DNA of 64,000 bases from Rhodoferax sp. (lineage in GTDB: Bacteria; Pseudomonadota; Gammaproteobacteria; Burkholderiales; Burkholderiaceae_C), in assembly GCF_030697375.1 (NCBI RefSeq), contig NZ_JAUYQD010000022.1:124001-188000 (forward strand), given 5' to 3'. The notes beneath the pieces were generated by a model that ran no database searches, was not told where the DNA came from, and saw only the letters and a program-made list of their open reading frames with translations. Both the position numbers and the translations under genes were made by a program. This document shows, in pieces, positions 54,329-61,678 of the stretch; position 1 is the first letter of the stretch, and every line of letters starts with the position of its first letter.

Positions 54329-54580
54329 ATGGTCGTCATTCGACTCGCCCGTGGCGGTGCTAAAGCTCGCCCGTTCTTCAATATCGTTGTTGCTGACAAG
54401 CGTACCCGCCGCGATGGCCGCTTCATTGAGCGTATTGGATTTTACAATCCCATCGCCACGGCCAATGAGGAAAGCATCCGCATTGCCCAAGACCGTCTGA
54501 CCTACTGGCAAGGTGTTGGTGCCCAAGCGTCTCCCACAGTAGAGCGTTTGATCAACCAAGCCGCTAAAAAAGCAGCCTGA
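54329..54580 (+). CDS. rpsP: 30S ribosomal protein S16
   Basis: 83 residues, complete: [40 protein letters not shown], and [20 protein letters not shown]. First gene of the rpsP-rimM-trmD-rplS operon, with a long leader of ~95 nt from the predicted promoter. Confidence 0.97.
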   Translation: MVVIRLARGGAKARPFFNIVVADKRTRRDGRFIERIGFYNPIATANEESIRIAQDRLTYWQGVGAQASPTVERLINQAAKKAA

Positions 54581-54641
54581 TTTTTGGTGCAAGTCTGCGG
54601 GCCTTGGGGCCCGCGTTGCACGTATACCAATCCCCATCGCC

Positions 54642-55205
54642 ATGCTTTCCGGACTCGAACCTGCTGACATGCCAGCGGATGCCGTCGAGGTAGGGCGAAT
54701 TGCAGATGCCTGGGGCGTTAAGGGCTGGTTCAAGGTCCTGCCACACAGTGCGGACCCCGAGGCGATTTTTTCCTCCAAACGGTGGTTTTTGCTGCCCTCC
54801 GAGCGAGGGGTTAAAGCGTTTGTGGGCGTAGCACAGTTGGCGGTTAAAGAAGCCAAAGAGCACTCGGGTAGTGTGGTGGCTTGTGTCCATGGTGTGGATG
54901 ACCGCACTGCCGCTGAAGCCCTGAGGGGTGTGCGTATTTTTGTTTCGCGGTCGAGTTTTCCGACGGCTGGCGACGATGAATATTACTGGGTCGATCTGAT
55001 AGGGCTTGAGGTTTTCAACCGTGAAAACGAAGCGCTGGGAACGGTGCGCGAGCTTCTTTCCACTGGTCCCCAAACGGTGCTGGTCATGGAGTACCTGCAC
55101 GATGGAAAAGTCCAAGACCGGATGATCCCATTCGTCTCTGTGTATGTTGACAATGTTGATCTGAAGGCTCGCCGCATTCTTGTGGACTGGCAAGCGGACT
55201 ACTGA
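54642..55205 (+). CDS. rimM: Ribosome maturation factor RimM
   Basis: 187 residues. The N-terminal RimM barrel (VEVGRIADAWGVKGWFKVLP) is followed by the PRC-barrel (YYWVDLIGLEVFNRENEALG, QDRMIPFVSVYVDNVDLKAR). It binds S19 and 16S rRNA during 30S assembly. A GTG or ATG further in-frame could be used, but the ATG at 54642 gives the normal N-terminus. trmD starts 11 bp downstream. Confidence 0.94.
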   Translation: MLSGLEPADMPADAVEVGRIADAWGVKGWFKVLPHSADPEAIFSSKRWFLLPSERGVKAFVGVAQLAVKEAKEHSGSVVACVHGVDDRTAAEALRGVRIFVSRSSFPTAGDDEYYWVDLIGLEVFNRENEALGTVRELLSTGPQTVLVMEYLHDGKVQDRMIPFVSVYVDNVDLKARRILVDWQADY

Positions 55206-55216
55206 CTTCTTGGCAC

Positions 55217-55963
55217 ATGCGCTTCGATGTGCTCACCCTGTTTCCGGAATTGTTTGCACCCTTCTTGACGGTCGGTGTGACCCGTCGTGCCTTCGATCAA
55301 AAACTGGTCGATGTTCAGCTGACCAATCCCAGAACCTTTGCTGCTGGCAATTACCGTCGTGTGGACGATCGTCCGTTCGGTGGTGGGCCGGGCATGGTGA
55401 TGATGGCTGAGCCCTTAAGCCGGGCGATTGACGGTATACGCTCCTTGCGCGCCGATAGGGCGCCGGTTGTTTTGTTTTCCCCCATTGGCAAACGTCTGGA
55501 CCATGCCGCGGTGCAGCGCTGGTCAGACTCATCGGGTGCTATTTTGGTGTGTGGCCGGTACGAGGGCTTGGACCAGCGGTTCATCGACTCCTGTGTGGAC
55601 GAGCAAATCAGTTTGGGGGATTTTGTGCTTTCCGGCGGCGAGCTTGCGGCGATGGCGCTATTGGATGCGGTGGCGCGCTTGCAGCCGGGGGTTTTGTCGG
55701 ACCAAGACAGCCACCACTACGACAGTTTTAATCCCGCCCTGGATGGGTTGCTGGATTGCCCGCACTACACGCGGCCAGAGGAGTTCAATGGGCAGGCAGT
55801 TCCTGCGGTTTTGATGTCGGGGCACCATGCGCAGATCGAACGGTGGCGGCGCGACCAGCGCTTGCGCTTGACGGCTTTGCATCGGCCGGATTTGCTGGCA
55901 ATTGCCAGGGCAGAGGGGCGCCTCACGCCGTCAGATGAAGCCGCATTGCGGGCCTGTAGTTGA
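55217..55963 (+). CDS. trmD: tRNA (guanine-N1)-methyltransferase
   Basis: 248 residues. Starts MRFDVLTLFPELFAPFLTVG; RPFGGGPGMVMMAEPLSRAI and the SPOUT-knot SAM site CGRYEGLDQRFIDSCVDEQI, then LGDFVLSGGELAAMALLDAV are all present. It methylates G37 next to the anticodon and is essential. The rplS promoter lies in its last codons. Confidence 0.96.
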   Translation: MRFDVLTLFPELFAPFLTVGVTRRAFDQKLVDVQLTNPRTFAAGNYRRVDDRPFGGGPGMVMMAEPLSRAIDGIRSLRADRAPVVLFSPIGKRLDHAAVQRWSDSSGAILVCGRYEGLDQRFIDSCVDEQISLGDFVLSGGELAAMALLDAVARLQPGVLSDQDSHHYDSFNPALDGLLDCPHYTRPEEFNGQAVPAVLMSGHHAQIERWRRDQRLRLTALHRPDLLAIARAEGRLTPSDEAALRACS

Positions 55964-55975
55964 TATTGCTATAAT
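55946..55975 (+). promoter_or_regulatory. Putative internal promoter for rplS
   Basis: TTGCGG (55946-55951) - 18 bp - TATAAT (55970-55975), spanning the trmD stop and about 110 bp before the rplS ATG. It would allow rplS expression independent of the upstream operon. Confidence 0.6.
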
Positions 55976-56085
55976 AGAAGGCTAACCGATCCTCTGTTCG
56001 GCCAACTCAAAGCCTTTGAAGCAATTGAAAGACTTTGAATAGTGTCAATTCCGATGCTGGCGCGTGCACGATCACGAAGGAAATC

Positions 56086-56466
56086 ATGAACCTGATTCAA
56101 ACCCTAGAGCAAGAAGAAATTGCTCGGCTTGGGAAAACTATTCCCGAATTCTCCCCTGGCGACACCGTTATCGTGAGCGTCAACGTGGTTGAAGGTACAC
56201 GCAAACGTGTGCAGGCTTACGAAGGTGTTGTGATTGCCAAGCGCAATCGCGGCCTCAACAGTGGCTTCATCGTTCGTAAGATCTCTAGTGGTGAAGGCGT
56301 GGAGCGTACGTTCCAGACCTACAGCCCGCTGATCGCCGGTATCGAAGTGAAGCGCCGTGGTGACGTGCGCCGTGCCAAGCTGTATTACTTGCGTGATCGC
56401 AGCGGTAAGTCGGCACGTATCAAGGAAAAGTTGCCAGCCAAGAAGACCAAATCAGCAGCTGTTTAA
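56086..56466 (+). CDS. rplS: 50S ribosomal protein L19
   Basis: 126 residues from the ATG at 56086 ([20 protein letters not shown]) with a GAAGGA ribosome-binding site; the open frame 51 bases upstream is leader. Core motifs are [39 protein letters not shown] and [20 protein letters not shown]. The lysine-rich tail ([17 protein letters not shown]) is typical. Ends the operon before a terminator. Confidence 0.97.
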   Translation: MNLIQTLEQEEIARLGKTIPEFSPGDTVIVSVNVVEGTRKRVQAYEGVVIAKRNRGLNSGFIVRKISSGEGVERTFQTYSPLIAGIEVKRRGDVRRAKLYYLRDRSGKSARIKEKLPAKKTKSAAV

Positions 56467-56482
56467 AGCCCGCTTTTTTGAC

Positions 56483-56519
56483 AAAAACCGCCCTGGCTTG
56501 CGCTTGTGGCGGTTTTTTT
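56483..56519 (+). terminator. Intrinsic terminator after rplS
   Basis: AAAAACCGCC, ~15-base loop, GGCGGTTTTTTT. The nudix gene begins ~40 bp beyond it. Confidence 0.88.
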
Positions 56520-56559
56520 ATGGCGCGCAGACTGCCATTCGCCTCTTGGGAAAATTGCT

Positions 56560-57234
56560 TTGACCGCATTGCCGTCTTTTGATCCCCGCCTTGTGCCTGT
56601 GCACCGCGTTGACACCCATCTCCCGGCGGTTGGGGCGCAATCACTGTATCCGCAGGCCTTGGTACAGCGGTTTGCCAAGCCACCGGCCTGGACCCCTGAA
56701 GTTTTGTCAGAGTCGCGGTTTGTTGACCGTGCGCCGGTTCATGCGGCCGTGTTAATCCCGTTGGTGATGCGGGACCAGTTGATGGTGTTGCTCACCGAGC
56801 GAACCCAACACCTGTCGAGCCACTCTGGGCAAGTGGCATTCCCTGGGGGAAAAGCCGATGCGCAGGATGGCGACGCCACCGCCACTGCCTTGCGAGAGGC
56901 GCATGAAGAAGTGGGTCTTGATCCCCATTTTGTGCAAATCCTCGGAGCTCTACCGACCTACACCACAGGCAGTGCCTTTGTGGTGACACCCGTGGTTGCA
57001 TTGGTGCAGATGGGGTTTGGCATCACGCCCAACCCTTATGAAGTAGCCGATGTGTTTGAAGTTCCATTGGCATATCTGATGAATCCCGCACACCACCGCC
57101 ACCATGCTGTGGATTGGGCAGGTCAGCGCCGCGAGTGGCTGTCGATGCCCTACCTGGATGCGGAGAAAGAGCGCTTTATTTGGGGGGCCACCGCAGGAAT
57201 GATCCGCAACCTGTACCACTTTTTGCGCGCTTAA
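56560..57234 (+). CDS. nudL: CoA pyrophosphatase-like nudix hydrolase
   Basis: 224 residues from a TTG start at 56560 (codons for TALPSFDPRLVPVHRVDTHL follow). No in-frame ATG fits, and the upstream extension from 56506 runs through the terminator. The nudix box GGKADAQDGDATATALREAH-EEVGLD is complete, and the preceding LLTERTQHLSSHSGQVAFPG is the NudL/CoAse signature. Members hydrolyse CoA and its derivatives to 3',5'-ADP and phosphopantetheine. The next gene is 43 bp downstream. Confidence 0.88.
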   Translation: MTALPSFDPRLVPVHRVDTHLPAVGAQSLYPQALVQRFAKPPAWTPEVLSESRFVDRAPVHAAVLIPLVMRDQLMVLLTERTQHLSSHSGQVAFPGGKADAQDGDATATALREAHEEVGLDPHFVQILGALPTYTTGSAFVVTPVVALVQMGFGITPNPYEVADVFEVPLAYLMNPAHHRHHAVDWAGQRREWLSMPYLDAEKERFIWGATAGMIRNLYHFLRA

Positions 57235-57276
57235 ATTTTGGGCGGTCGGCCTGGATGGGGTCGCTATGATTGGCAC

Positions 57277-58197
57277 ATGAGCTTTATCTCCATCCTACTT
57301 GCGCTGCTGCTGGAGCAGGCCAGACCCCTGGCCCAAGTCAACCCGGTCCACAACAGCATACGGAACTGGGTTCGCTGGGTATTACGGAATTTTGATGCCG
57401 GTAAACCCCACCACGGTTGGTTGGCATGGTGGATTGCCGTGGTAGCGCCCGGTGTGCTGGTGTTCACGGTGCACTGGCTGCTGGTTTGGTCGCTGGGCTG
57501 GATCGCTGCGGCCGTGTGGAGTGTGGCTATTCTGTATTCCACGCTGGGTTTTCGCCAGTTCAGCCACCACTTCACGGAAATTCGGGATGCGCTGGATGCG
57601 GGTGACGAAAATCAGGCACGCCAGCTGTTGGCACAGTGGATGCGTATGGATGCCAGCACCTTGCCGCGCAATGAAATTGTGCGCCACGTCATTGAACACT
57701 CCGTGCTTTCGGCCCATCGCTACGTGTTCGGGGTACTGGCGTGGTACACCGTGTTGGCGGCCTTGGGCCTGGGCCCCGTGGGCGCCGTGGTGTACCGCGT
57801 GAGCGAATATTTGGGCCGCTACGTCAATCGGCCCGAGCGGCCTTCCAGTCCGCCCATCAGCGAAGCCATGAAGGCCAACGCCACCCAAGCCTGGTCTGCA
57901 ATGGACTGGCTGCCTGCGCGTGTGACTGCACTGGGGTTTGCTTTCGTCGGAAGTTTTGAAGAGGCGGTGGATGGCTGGCGTCAGCAGGAGCTGCATTTTC
58001 CAGGTGACAACGATGGCGTGGTGTTGGCAGCAACCTCCGGTGCGATCAATGTCAAGCTCAGTCCGCAAGACCGCCCCGGGACCGGTCAAACGCCGCAGGC
58101 CGTCCATCTACGGGCTGTCGTGGGCCTGGTCTGGCGCACCGTGGTGATGTGGATGGTGTTTTTGGCCCTGATTTCGTTGGCCAAACTCATCAGCTGA
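57277..58197 (+). CDS. CobD/CbiB-like membrane protein
   Basis: 306 residues from the ATG at 57277 (MSFISILLALLLEQARPLAQ). Four to five membrane segments: LAWWIAVVAPGVLVFTVHWL, VWSLGWIAAAVWSVAILYST, YVFGVLAWYTVLAALGLGPV, and a C-terminal VVMWMVFLALISLAKLIS. The middle part NEIVRHVIEHSVLSAHRYVF and PPISEAMKANATQAWSAMD fits the CobD/CbiB family, whose true members make adenosylcobinamide. This copy stands alone, without cobalamin genes, as in other betaproteobacteria, so its role is uncertain. Confidence 0.82.
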   Translation: MSFISILLALLLEQARPLAQVNPVHNSIRNWVRWVLRNFDAGKPHHGWLAWWIAVVAPGVLVFTVHWLLVWSLGWIAAAVWSVAILYSTLGFRQFSHHFTEIRDALDAGDENQARQLLAQWMRMDASTLPRNEIVRHVIEHSVLSAHRYVFGVLAWYTVLAALGLGPVGAVVYRVSEYLGRYVNRPERPSSPPISEAMKANATQAWSAMDWLPARVTALGFAFVGSFEEAVDGWRQQELHFPGDNDGVVLAATSGAINVKLSPQDRPGTGQTPQAVHLRAVVGLVWRTVVMWMVFLALISLAKLIS

Positions 58198-58203
58198 GCT
58201 TCC

Positions 58204-59214
58204 TCAATAGCGCTTTTGCGACAGCTCGGCAAATAAGTCGCTATATATTTTATAGCGCCTTGCGCTTATTCCACTTGGGCTGGGGGTGGATTTAAGGGTT
58301 GAAATCACCCCGCACCCCGGTTCATGCAGGTGGGTGCAGTTGTAAAACTTGCAATCCGACGCAAAAGCCTTGATGTCCGGCATCAGACCGGCCAAATGCA
58401 TGGGGTCGATGTGGTTCAGGCCAAATTCCTGAAACCCTGGCGAATCAATCACGGCAGTGTTTGTAGCCCTGTCCACCCAGTACAGGCTGGTGCTGGTGGT
58501 GGTGTGCTTGCCGGAATTCAGCGCGGTGGAAATTTCATTGGTCAGCACCTGCGCCCCGGGCACCAAACGGTTGATCAAGGTGCTTTTCCCTACGCCTGAC
58601 GGCCCCAGCACCAAGGTGGTTTTCCCCGCAAGCAAGGGCGTCAATACATGGATATCGCAGGCCGTTGTCGGGGCCTCCTCTTTGTTTTCCTCCTGGCGCC
58701 TGCGGGGCTTGAGTGCCAGGGGCAAAACGGTGTAGCCCATGTCGCGGAACACCGCCAGTCGATCCCAGGCCTGGGCAAAGGGCTGGAGCAGGTCACTTTT
58801 GTTGAGGGCGATGATGGGGCGAATGCGTTCGGCCTCGGCCGCAATCAAAGCGCGTGCGAGTTGACTCTCGGAGTACTCGGGTTCTGCCGCAATCAGGATC
58901 AGGACCTGGTCCAAATTCGCGGCAAACGATTTGGTGCGGATCTCGTCTTGCCGGTAAAACAGGTTGCGCCGGGGCTCCACTTTTTCGATGGTCCCCTCAT
59001 CTTCGGTGGCCTGCCAAAGGACGCGGTCTCCCACCACGGACTGGCTTTTCTTGCCACGAGGATGGCAGATCAGCCGCCGACCGTCGTCGGTTTCGACCCA
59101 TACATGGCGGCCATGGCCGGCAACGACCAGTCCGGGTTCGAGTTGAGAGGATGTTGCCAATGGGGTGTCCGGCTTCAGTCTGGTTGAATGAGTGCGTCCA
59201 CCAAGGCGGCGCAT
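58204..59214 (-). CDS. rsgA: Ribosome small-subunit-dependent GTPase A
   Basis: 336 residues as called; the first ~20 overlap the pterin dehydratase gene and a later TTG near 59160 is possible. The OB-fold is followed by a circularly permuted GTPase: G4 ALNKSDLL, G1 LVLGPSGVGKSTLINRLVPG, G3 DSPGFQEFGL. The zinc knuckle is CKFYNCTHLHEPGCG. It releases maturation factors from late 30S particles. The C-terminal residues KSTPSPSGISARRYKIYSD are encoded by repeat A copy 12. Confidence 0.94.
   Translation of the reverse strand: MRRLGGRTHSTRLKPDTPLATSSQLEPGLVVAGHGRHVWVETDDGRRLICHPRGKKSQSVVGDRVLWQATEDEGTIEKVEPRRNLFYRQDEIRTKSFAANLDQVLILIAAEPEYSESQLARALIAAEAERIRPIIALNKSDLLQPFAQAWDRLAVFRDMGYTVLPLALKPRRRQEENKEEAPTTACDIHVLTPLLAGKTTLVLGPSGVGKSTLINRLVPGAQVLTNEISTALNSGKHTTTSTSLYWVDRATNTAVIDSPGFQEFGLNHIDPMHLAGLMPDIKAFASDCKFYNCTHLHEPGCGVISTLKSTPSPSGISARRYKIYSDLFAELSQKRY
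58237..58295 (+). repeat. Repeat A, copy 12, inside rsgA
   Basis: GTCGCTATATATTTTATAGC, GCCTTGCGCTTATTCCAC, TTGGGCTGGGGG, TGGATTTAA on the plus strand, antisense to rsgA. The left arm forms a 7-bp hairpin (CGCTATA/TATAGCG). The antisense frame used here differs by one base from that used in the citE-like and pterin dehydratase genes. Confidence 0.8.
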
Positions 59215-59516
59215 TTGAAATCGCTGAGGGATATGCCCTGCACATCATGGGTACGCCAGCGCACGCTGCAGGCCTTGTACTGCACGAGCAAATCGGGGTG
59301 GTGGCCCTGGCGCTCGGCGATGTAGGCAACGGCATTGGCGAAAGCCATGGTTTCCAGGTAACTGTCGAAGCGAAACGTTTTTTCGATGGCCACATCGGAG
59401 CCGTCTCCGTGCAACTTCCAGCCATCTATGTGTGCCAGTTTTGCTATGATTTGCGTAGCGCTCAGCGCTATTGGTGCGCGGGCTACGGCCTTTTTTGATT
59501 CCAACGGTGCGTCCAT
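59175..59516 (-). CDS. phhB: Pterin-4-alpha-carbinolamine dehydratase
   Basis: 113 residues. Core motifs are GWKLHGDGSDVAIEKTFRFD, MAFANAVAYIAERQGHHPDL and the catalytic-region QYKACSVRWRTHDVQGISLS. It dehydrates 4a-hydroxytetrahydropterin and recycles the cofactor of aromatic hydroxylases. The N-terminus (residues ~7-26, SKKAVARAPIALSATQIIAK) is encoded by repeat A copy 13. It starts one base past the stop of the Ste24-like gene, and its 3' end overlaps rsgA by 40 bp. Confidence 0.92.
   Translation of the reverse strand: MDAPLESKKAVARAPIALSATQIIAKLAHIDGWKLHGDGSDVAIEKTFRFDSYLETMAFANAVAYIAERQGHHPDLLVQYKACSVRWRTHDVQGISLSDFKCAALVDALIQPD
59439..59498 (+). repeat. Repeat A, copy 13, in the 5' part of phhB
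   Basis: GTTTTGCTATGATTTGC, GTAGCGCTCAGCGCTATTGG, GCGGGCTACGGCC, TTTTTTG on the plus strand, antisense to the gene. The antisense codons GTA-GCC and ATA-GCA-AAA lie 39 nt apart, as in copy 10. Confidence 0.85.
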
Positions 59517-59517
59517 G

Positions 59518-60810
59518 TTAACTTGCCGCCAGCGTCGTGTGCATGCGCCCCAGGCGCTCGGATGCCGGCGGATGGGAATAGTAGAACTTCACGTACACCG
59601 GGTCAGGCGTTAGGGTGGATGCATTGTCCTGGTACAGCTTGAGCAAGGCGGATGCCAGGTCGGGGCCACTGGTCTGGGCCACTGCATAGGCATCGGCTTC
59701 AAACTCATGTTGGCGCGACATCTGGGCAAATAGCGGGCCCAGGAAGCTGCCCGCCATGGGCATCACCATCATGAACAGCAACAGGGCGAGGGCGTCATTG
59801 GCGGCTTTCATATTGGGCAGCACGCCCAAGCCGGTATAAAACCAGGCCTGCTGGCTGACCCAGCCCAGCAAGGCAAATCCCAGCAGGCTGGCCGCAAACA
59901 GAGAGATGACGCGTTTAACGATGTGCCGGTGTTTGAAGTGCCCCAGTTCATGGGCCAGTACGGCGTCCACTTCCGGGGGCGTCAGCTGCTGGAGCAGGGT
60001 GTCGTAAAACACCACACGTTTGGATGCGCCAAAGCCGGTGAAGTAGGCATTGGCATGGGCACTGCGCTTGCTGCCATCCATCACAAAGAAGCCTTTCGCG
60101 CTGAAGCCGCAGCGTGCCATCAATTGGTGGACCCGGCGTTCCAGTTCGGGGTCTTGCAGGGGCTTGAACTGGTTGAACAGCGGTGCAATCCAGGTCGGAT
60201 AGACCAGCAGTGCCAACAGGTTAAAACCCATCCACACGCACCAAGTCCACAGCCACCACCAGGGCCCGGTGGCACCCATCATCCACAGCACCAAAGCGGC
60301 CAAGGGAAGGCCAATCAAGGCCGACAGCAGGGTGGACTTTGCCAAATCTTGTACCCACAAGGACACACGTGTCTTGTTGAATCCGAAACGTTGTTCAATC
60401 ACAAAGGTCTGGTACAGCGTGAACGGCAGATCCAGCATGGCGTTGACCAGCACGAACGCGGCGAGCAAAGCCACCTGTTGCGCCAAACCGGGACCCCATG
60501 GGTCGGTCAAGATCTGGTTTAGCCAAGAAAGCCCGCCCAGCAAAGTCCAGCACAGAGTGACGCCTGCACCCCAGGCCATCTCCAGCAGCGAAAAACGCGA
60601 CTTGGCAATGGTGTAGTCGGCGGCCTTCTGGTGCGCTTGCAAGCTGATTTTTGCGGCAAAAGCGGCTGGGACCGCATGGCGGTGCTGCGCGACGTGGCGC
60701 AACTGGCGGCTGGTCAACCAGAACTTCAGCAGCAGGCTGGCCGACAGTGCCAGCGTAAACGCCAAGGTGGTGAGCAGGGAGGCGGAAACATAAGGGGGAA
60801 ATTCTGTCAT
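59518..60810 (-). CDS. Ste24-type M48 membrane metalloprotease
   Basis: 430 residues from the ATG at 60810 (MTEFPPYVSASLLTTLAFTL); upstream frame is spurious. Multiple membrane helices surround the zinc motif VLAHELGHFKHRHIVKRVIS and the third-ligand motif SRQHEFEADAYAVAQ. The loop FVMDGSKRSAHANAYFTGFG is diagnostic of CAAX-prenyl-protease-like Ste24 homologues. In bacteria these act in membrane protein quality control. First gene of a run with phhB and rsgA; only 36 bp separates it from the divergent orn. Confidence 0.93.
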   Translation of the reverse strand: MTEFPPYVSASLLTTLAFTLALSASLLLKFWLTSRQLRHVAQHRHAVPAAFAAKISLQAHQKAADYTIAKSRFSLLEMAWGAGVTLCWTLLGGLSWLNQILTDPWGPGLAQQVALLAAFVLVNAMLDLPFTLYQTFVIEQRFGFNKTRVSLWVQDLAKSTLLSALIGLPLAALVLWMMGATGPWWWLWTWCVWMGFNLLALLVYPTWIAPLFNQFKPLQDPELERRVHQLMARCGFSAKGFFVMDGSKRSAHANAYFTGFGASKRVVFYDTLLQQLTPPEVDAVLAHELGHFKHRHIVKRVISLFAASLLGFALLGWVSQQAWFYTGLGVLPNMKAANDALALLLFMMVMPMAGSFLGPLFAQMSRQHEFEADAYAVAQTSGPDLASALLKLYQDNASTLTPDPVYVKFYYSHPPASERLGRMHTTLAAS

Positions 60811-60846
60811 GGGGCTGGAGTTTAGGCCATCGGTGACAATTGCGGG

Positions 60847-61416
60847 ATGGAAGAAATTACCCCCCCACTTGCCAAAGCAGATAAAAATCTTGTTTGGCTG
60901 GATTGCGAGATGACTGGCCTGAATCCAGAAGTCGATCGCATCATCGAAATTGCTGTCGTGGTGACCGGTCCCCATCTGCAGCCTCGGGTCGAAGGCCCGG
61001 TGCTGGTGATCCACCAAACGGATGCACAACTGAATTTGATGGACGCCTGGAATAAGGGCACCCATGGCAAGAGCGGCCTGATCGACAAGGTGCGGGCCTC
61101 TGTCACCACCGAAGCGCAGGCTGAAGAGCAATTGATTGCCTTTCTGGGACAGTATGTGTCCGCCAACGGCTCACCCATGTGTGGCAATTCGATTGGGCAG
61201 GACCGGCGTTTCCTGGTGAAATACATGCCCCGTCTGGAGGCCTTTTTCCATTACCGCAATCTGGACGTCAGCACACTCAAAGAGTTGTCCAAACGCTGGC
61301 GGCCGGAGGTGTATGCGTCGTTTAAAAAACAGCAGCGCCATACCGCGCTGGCCGATGTGCATGAGTCCATCGACGAGATGGAACACTACCGCCAGCACTT
61401 CCTGAAGCTGGAATGA
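60847..61416 (+). CDS. orn: Oligoribonuclease
   Basis: 189 residues, DEDDh exonuclease fold. [20 protein letters not shown] holds the first Asp/Glu pair, [20 protein letters not shown] the next Asp, and [20 protein letters not shown] the His/Asp. It degrades 2-5-nt RNA and pGpG and is often essential. Normal length. Confidence 0.96.
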   Translation: MEEITPPLAKADKNLVWLDCEMTGLNPEVDRIIEIAVVVTGPHLQPRVEGPVLVIHQTDAQLNLMDAWNKGTHGKSGLIDKVRASVTTEAQAEEQLIAFLGQYVSANGSPMCGNSIGQDRRFLVKYMPRLEAFFHYRNLDVSTLKELSKRWRPEVYASFKKQQRHTALADVHESIDEMEHYRQHFLKLE

Positions 61417-61678
61417 CCCGCTTGTTTACTAGGAATTAGGTAGAAACCCGAATCCGGCCTATAATCGAAGGCTGCGCTGCAATCAGCAGTGCATATTTGT
61501 ACATCTCCCTTCATTCACTGGGTCCAAAGCAAATTTGCGTAGCAAGTTGGCAGAAAAGGGCCCCCAGCGCTGATAGAACTCCTTGTGAGTCAGAGCAGGT
61601 TCCGTTTGATGGTTGATGTTTTTTAACCATTGACGGAGCAACCGCACAACTTGCGGTGCTCGCGTGTGAGAAAAAATC
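61417..61678 (+). promoter_or_regulatory. orn-helicase intergenic region: promoter and long 5' leader
   Basis: A consensus TATAAT at 61460-61465 with a weak -35 (TTAGGT, 61436-61441, 18-bp spacer) would start a leader of ~205 nt before the helicase ATG at 61679. The leader is AT-richer than its surroundings and could be structured. A short reverse ORF (61483-61680) in it has no supporting evidence. Confidence 0.5.
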
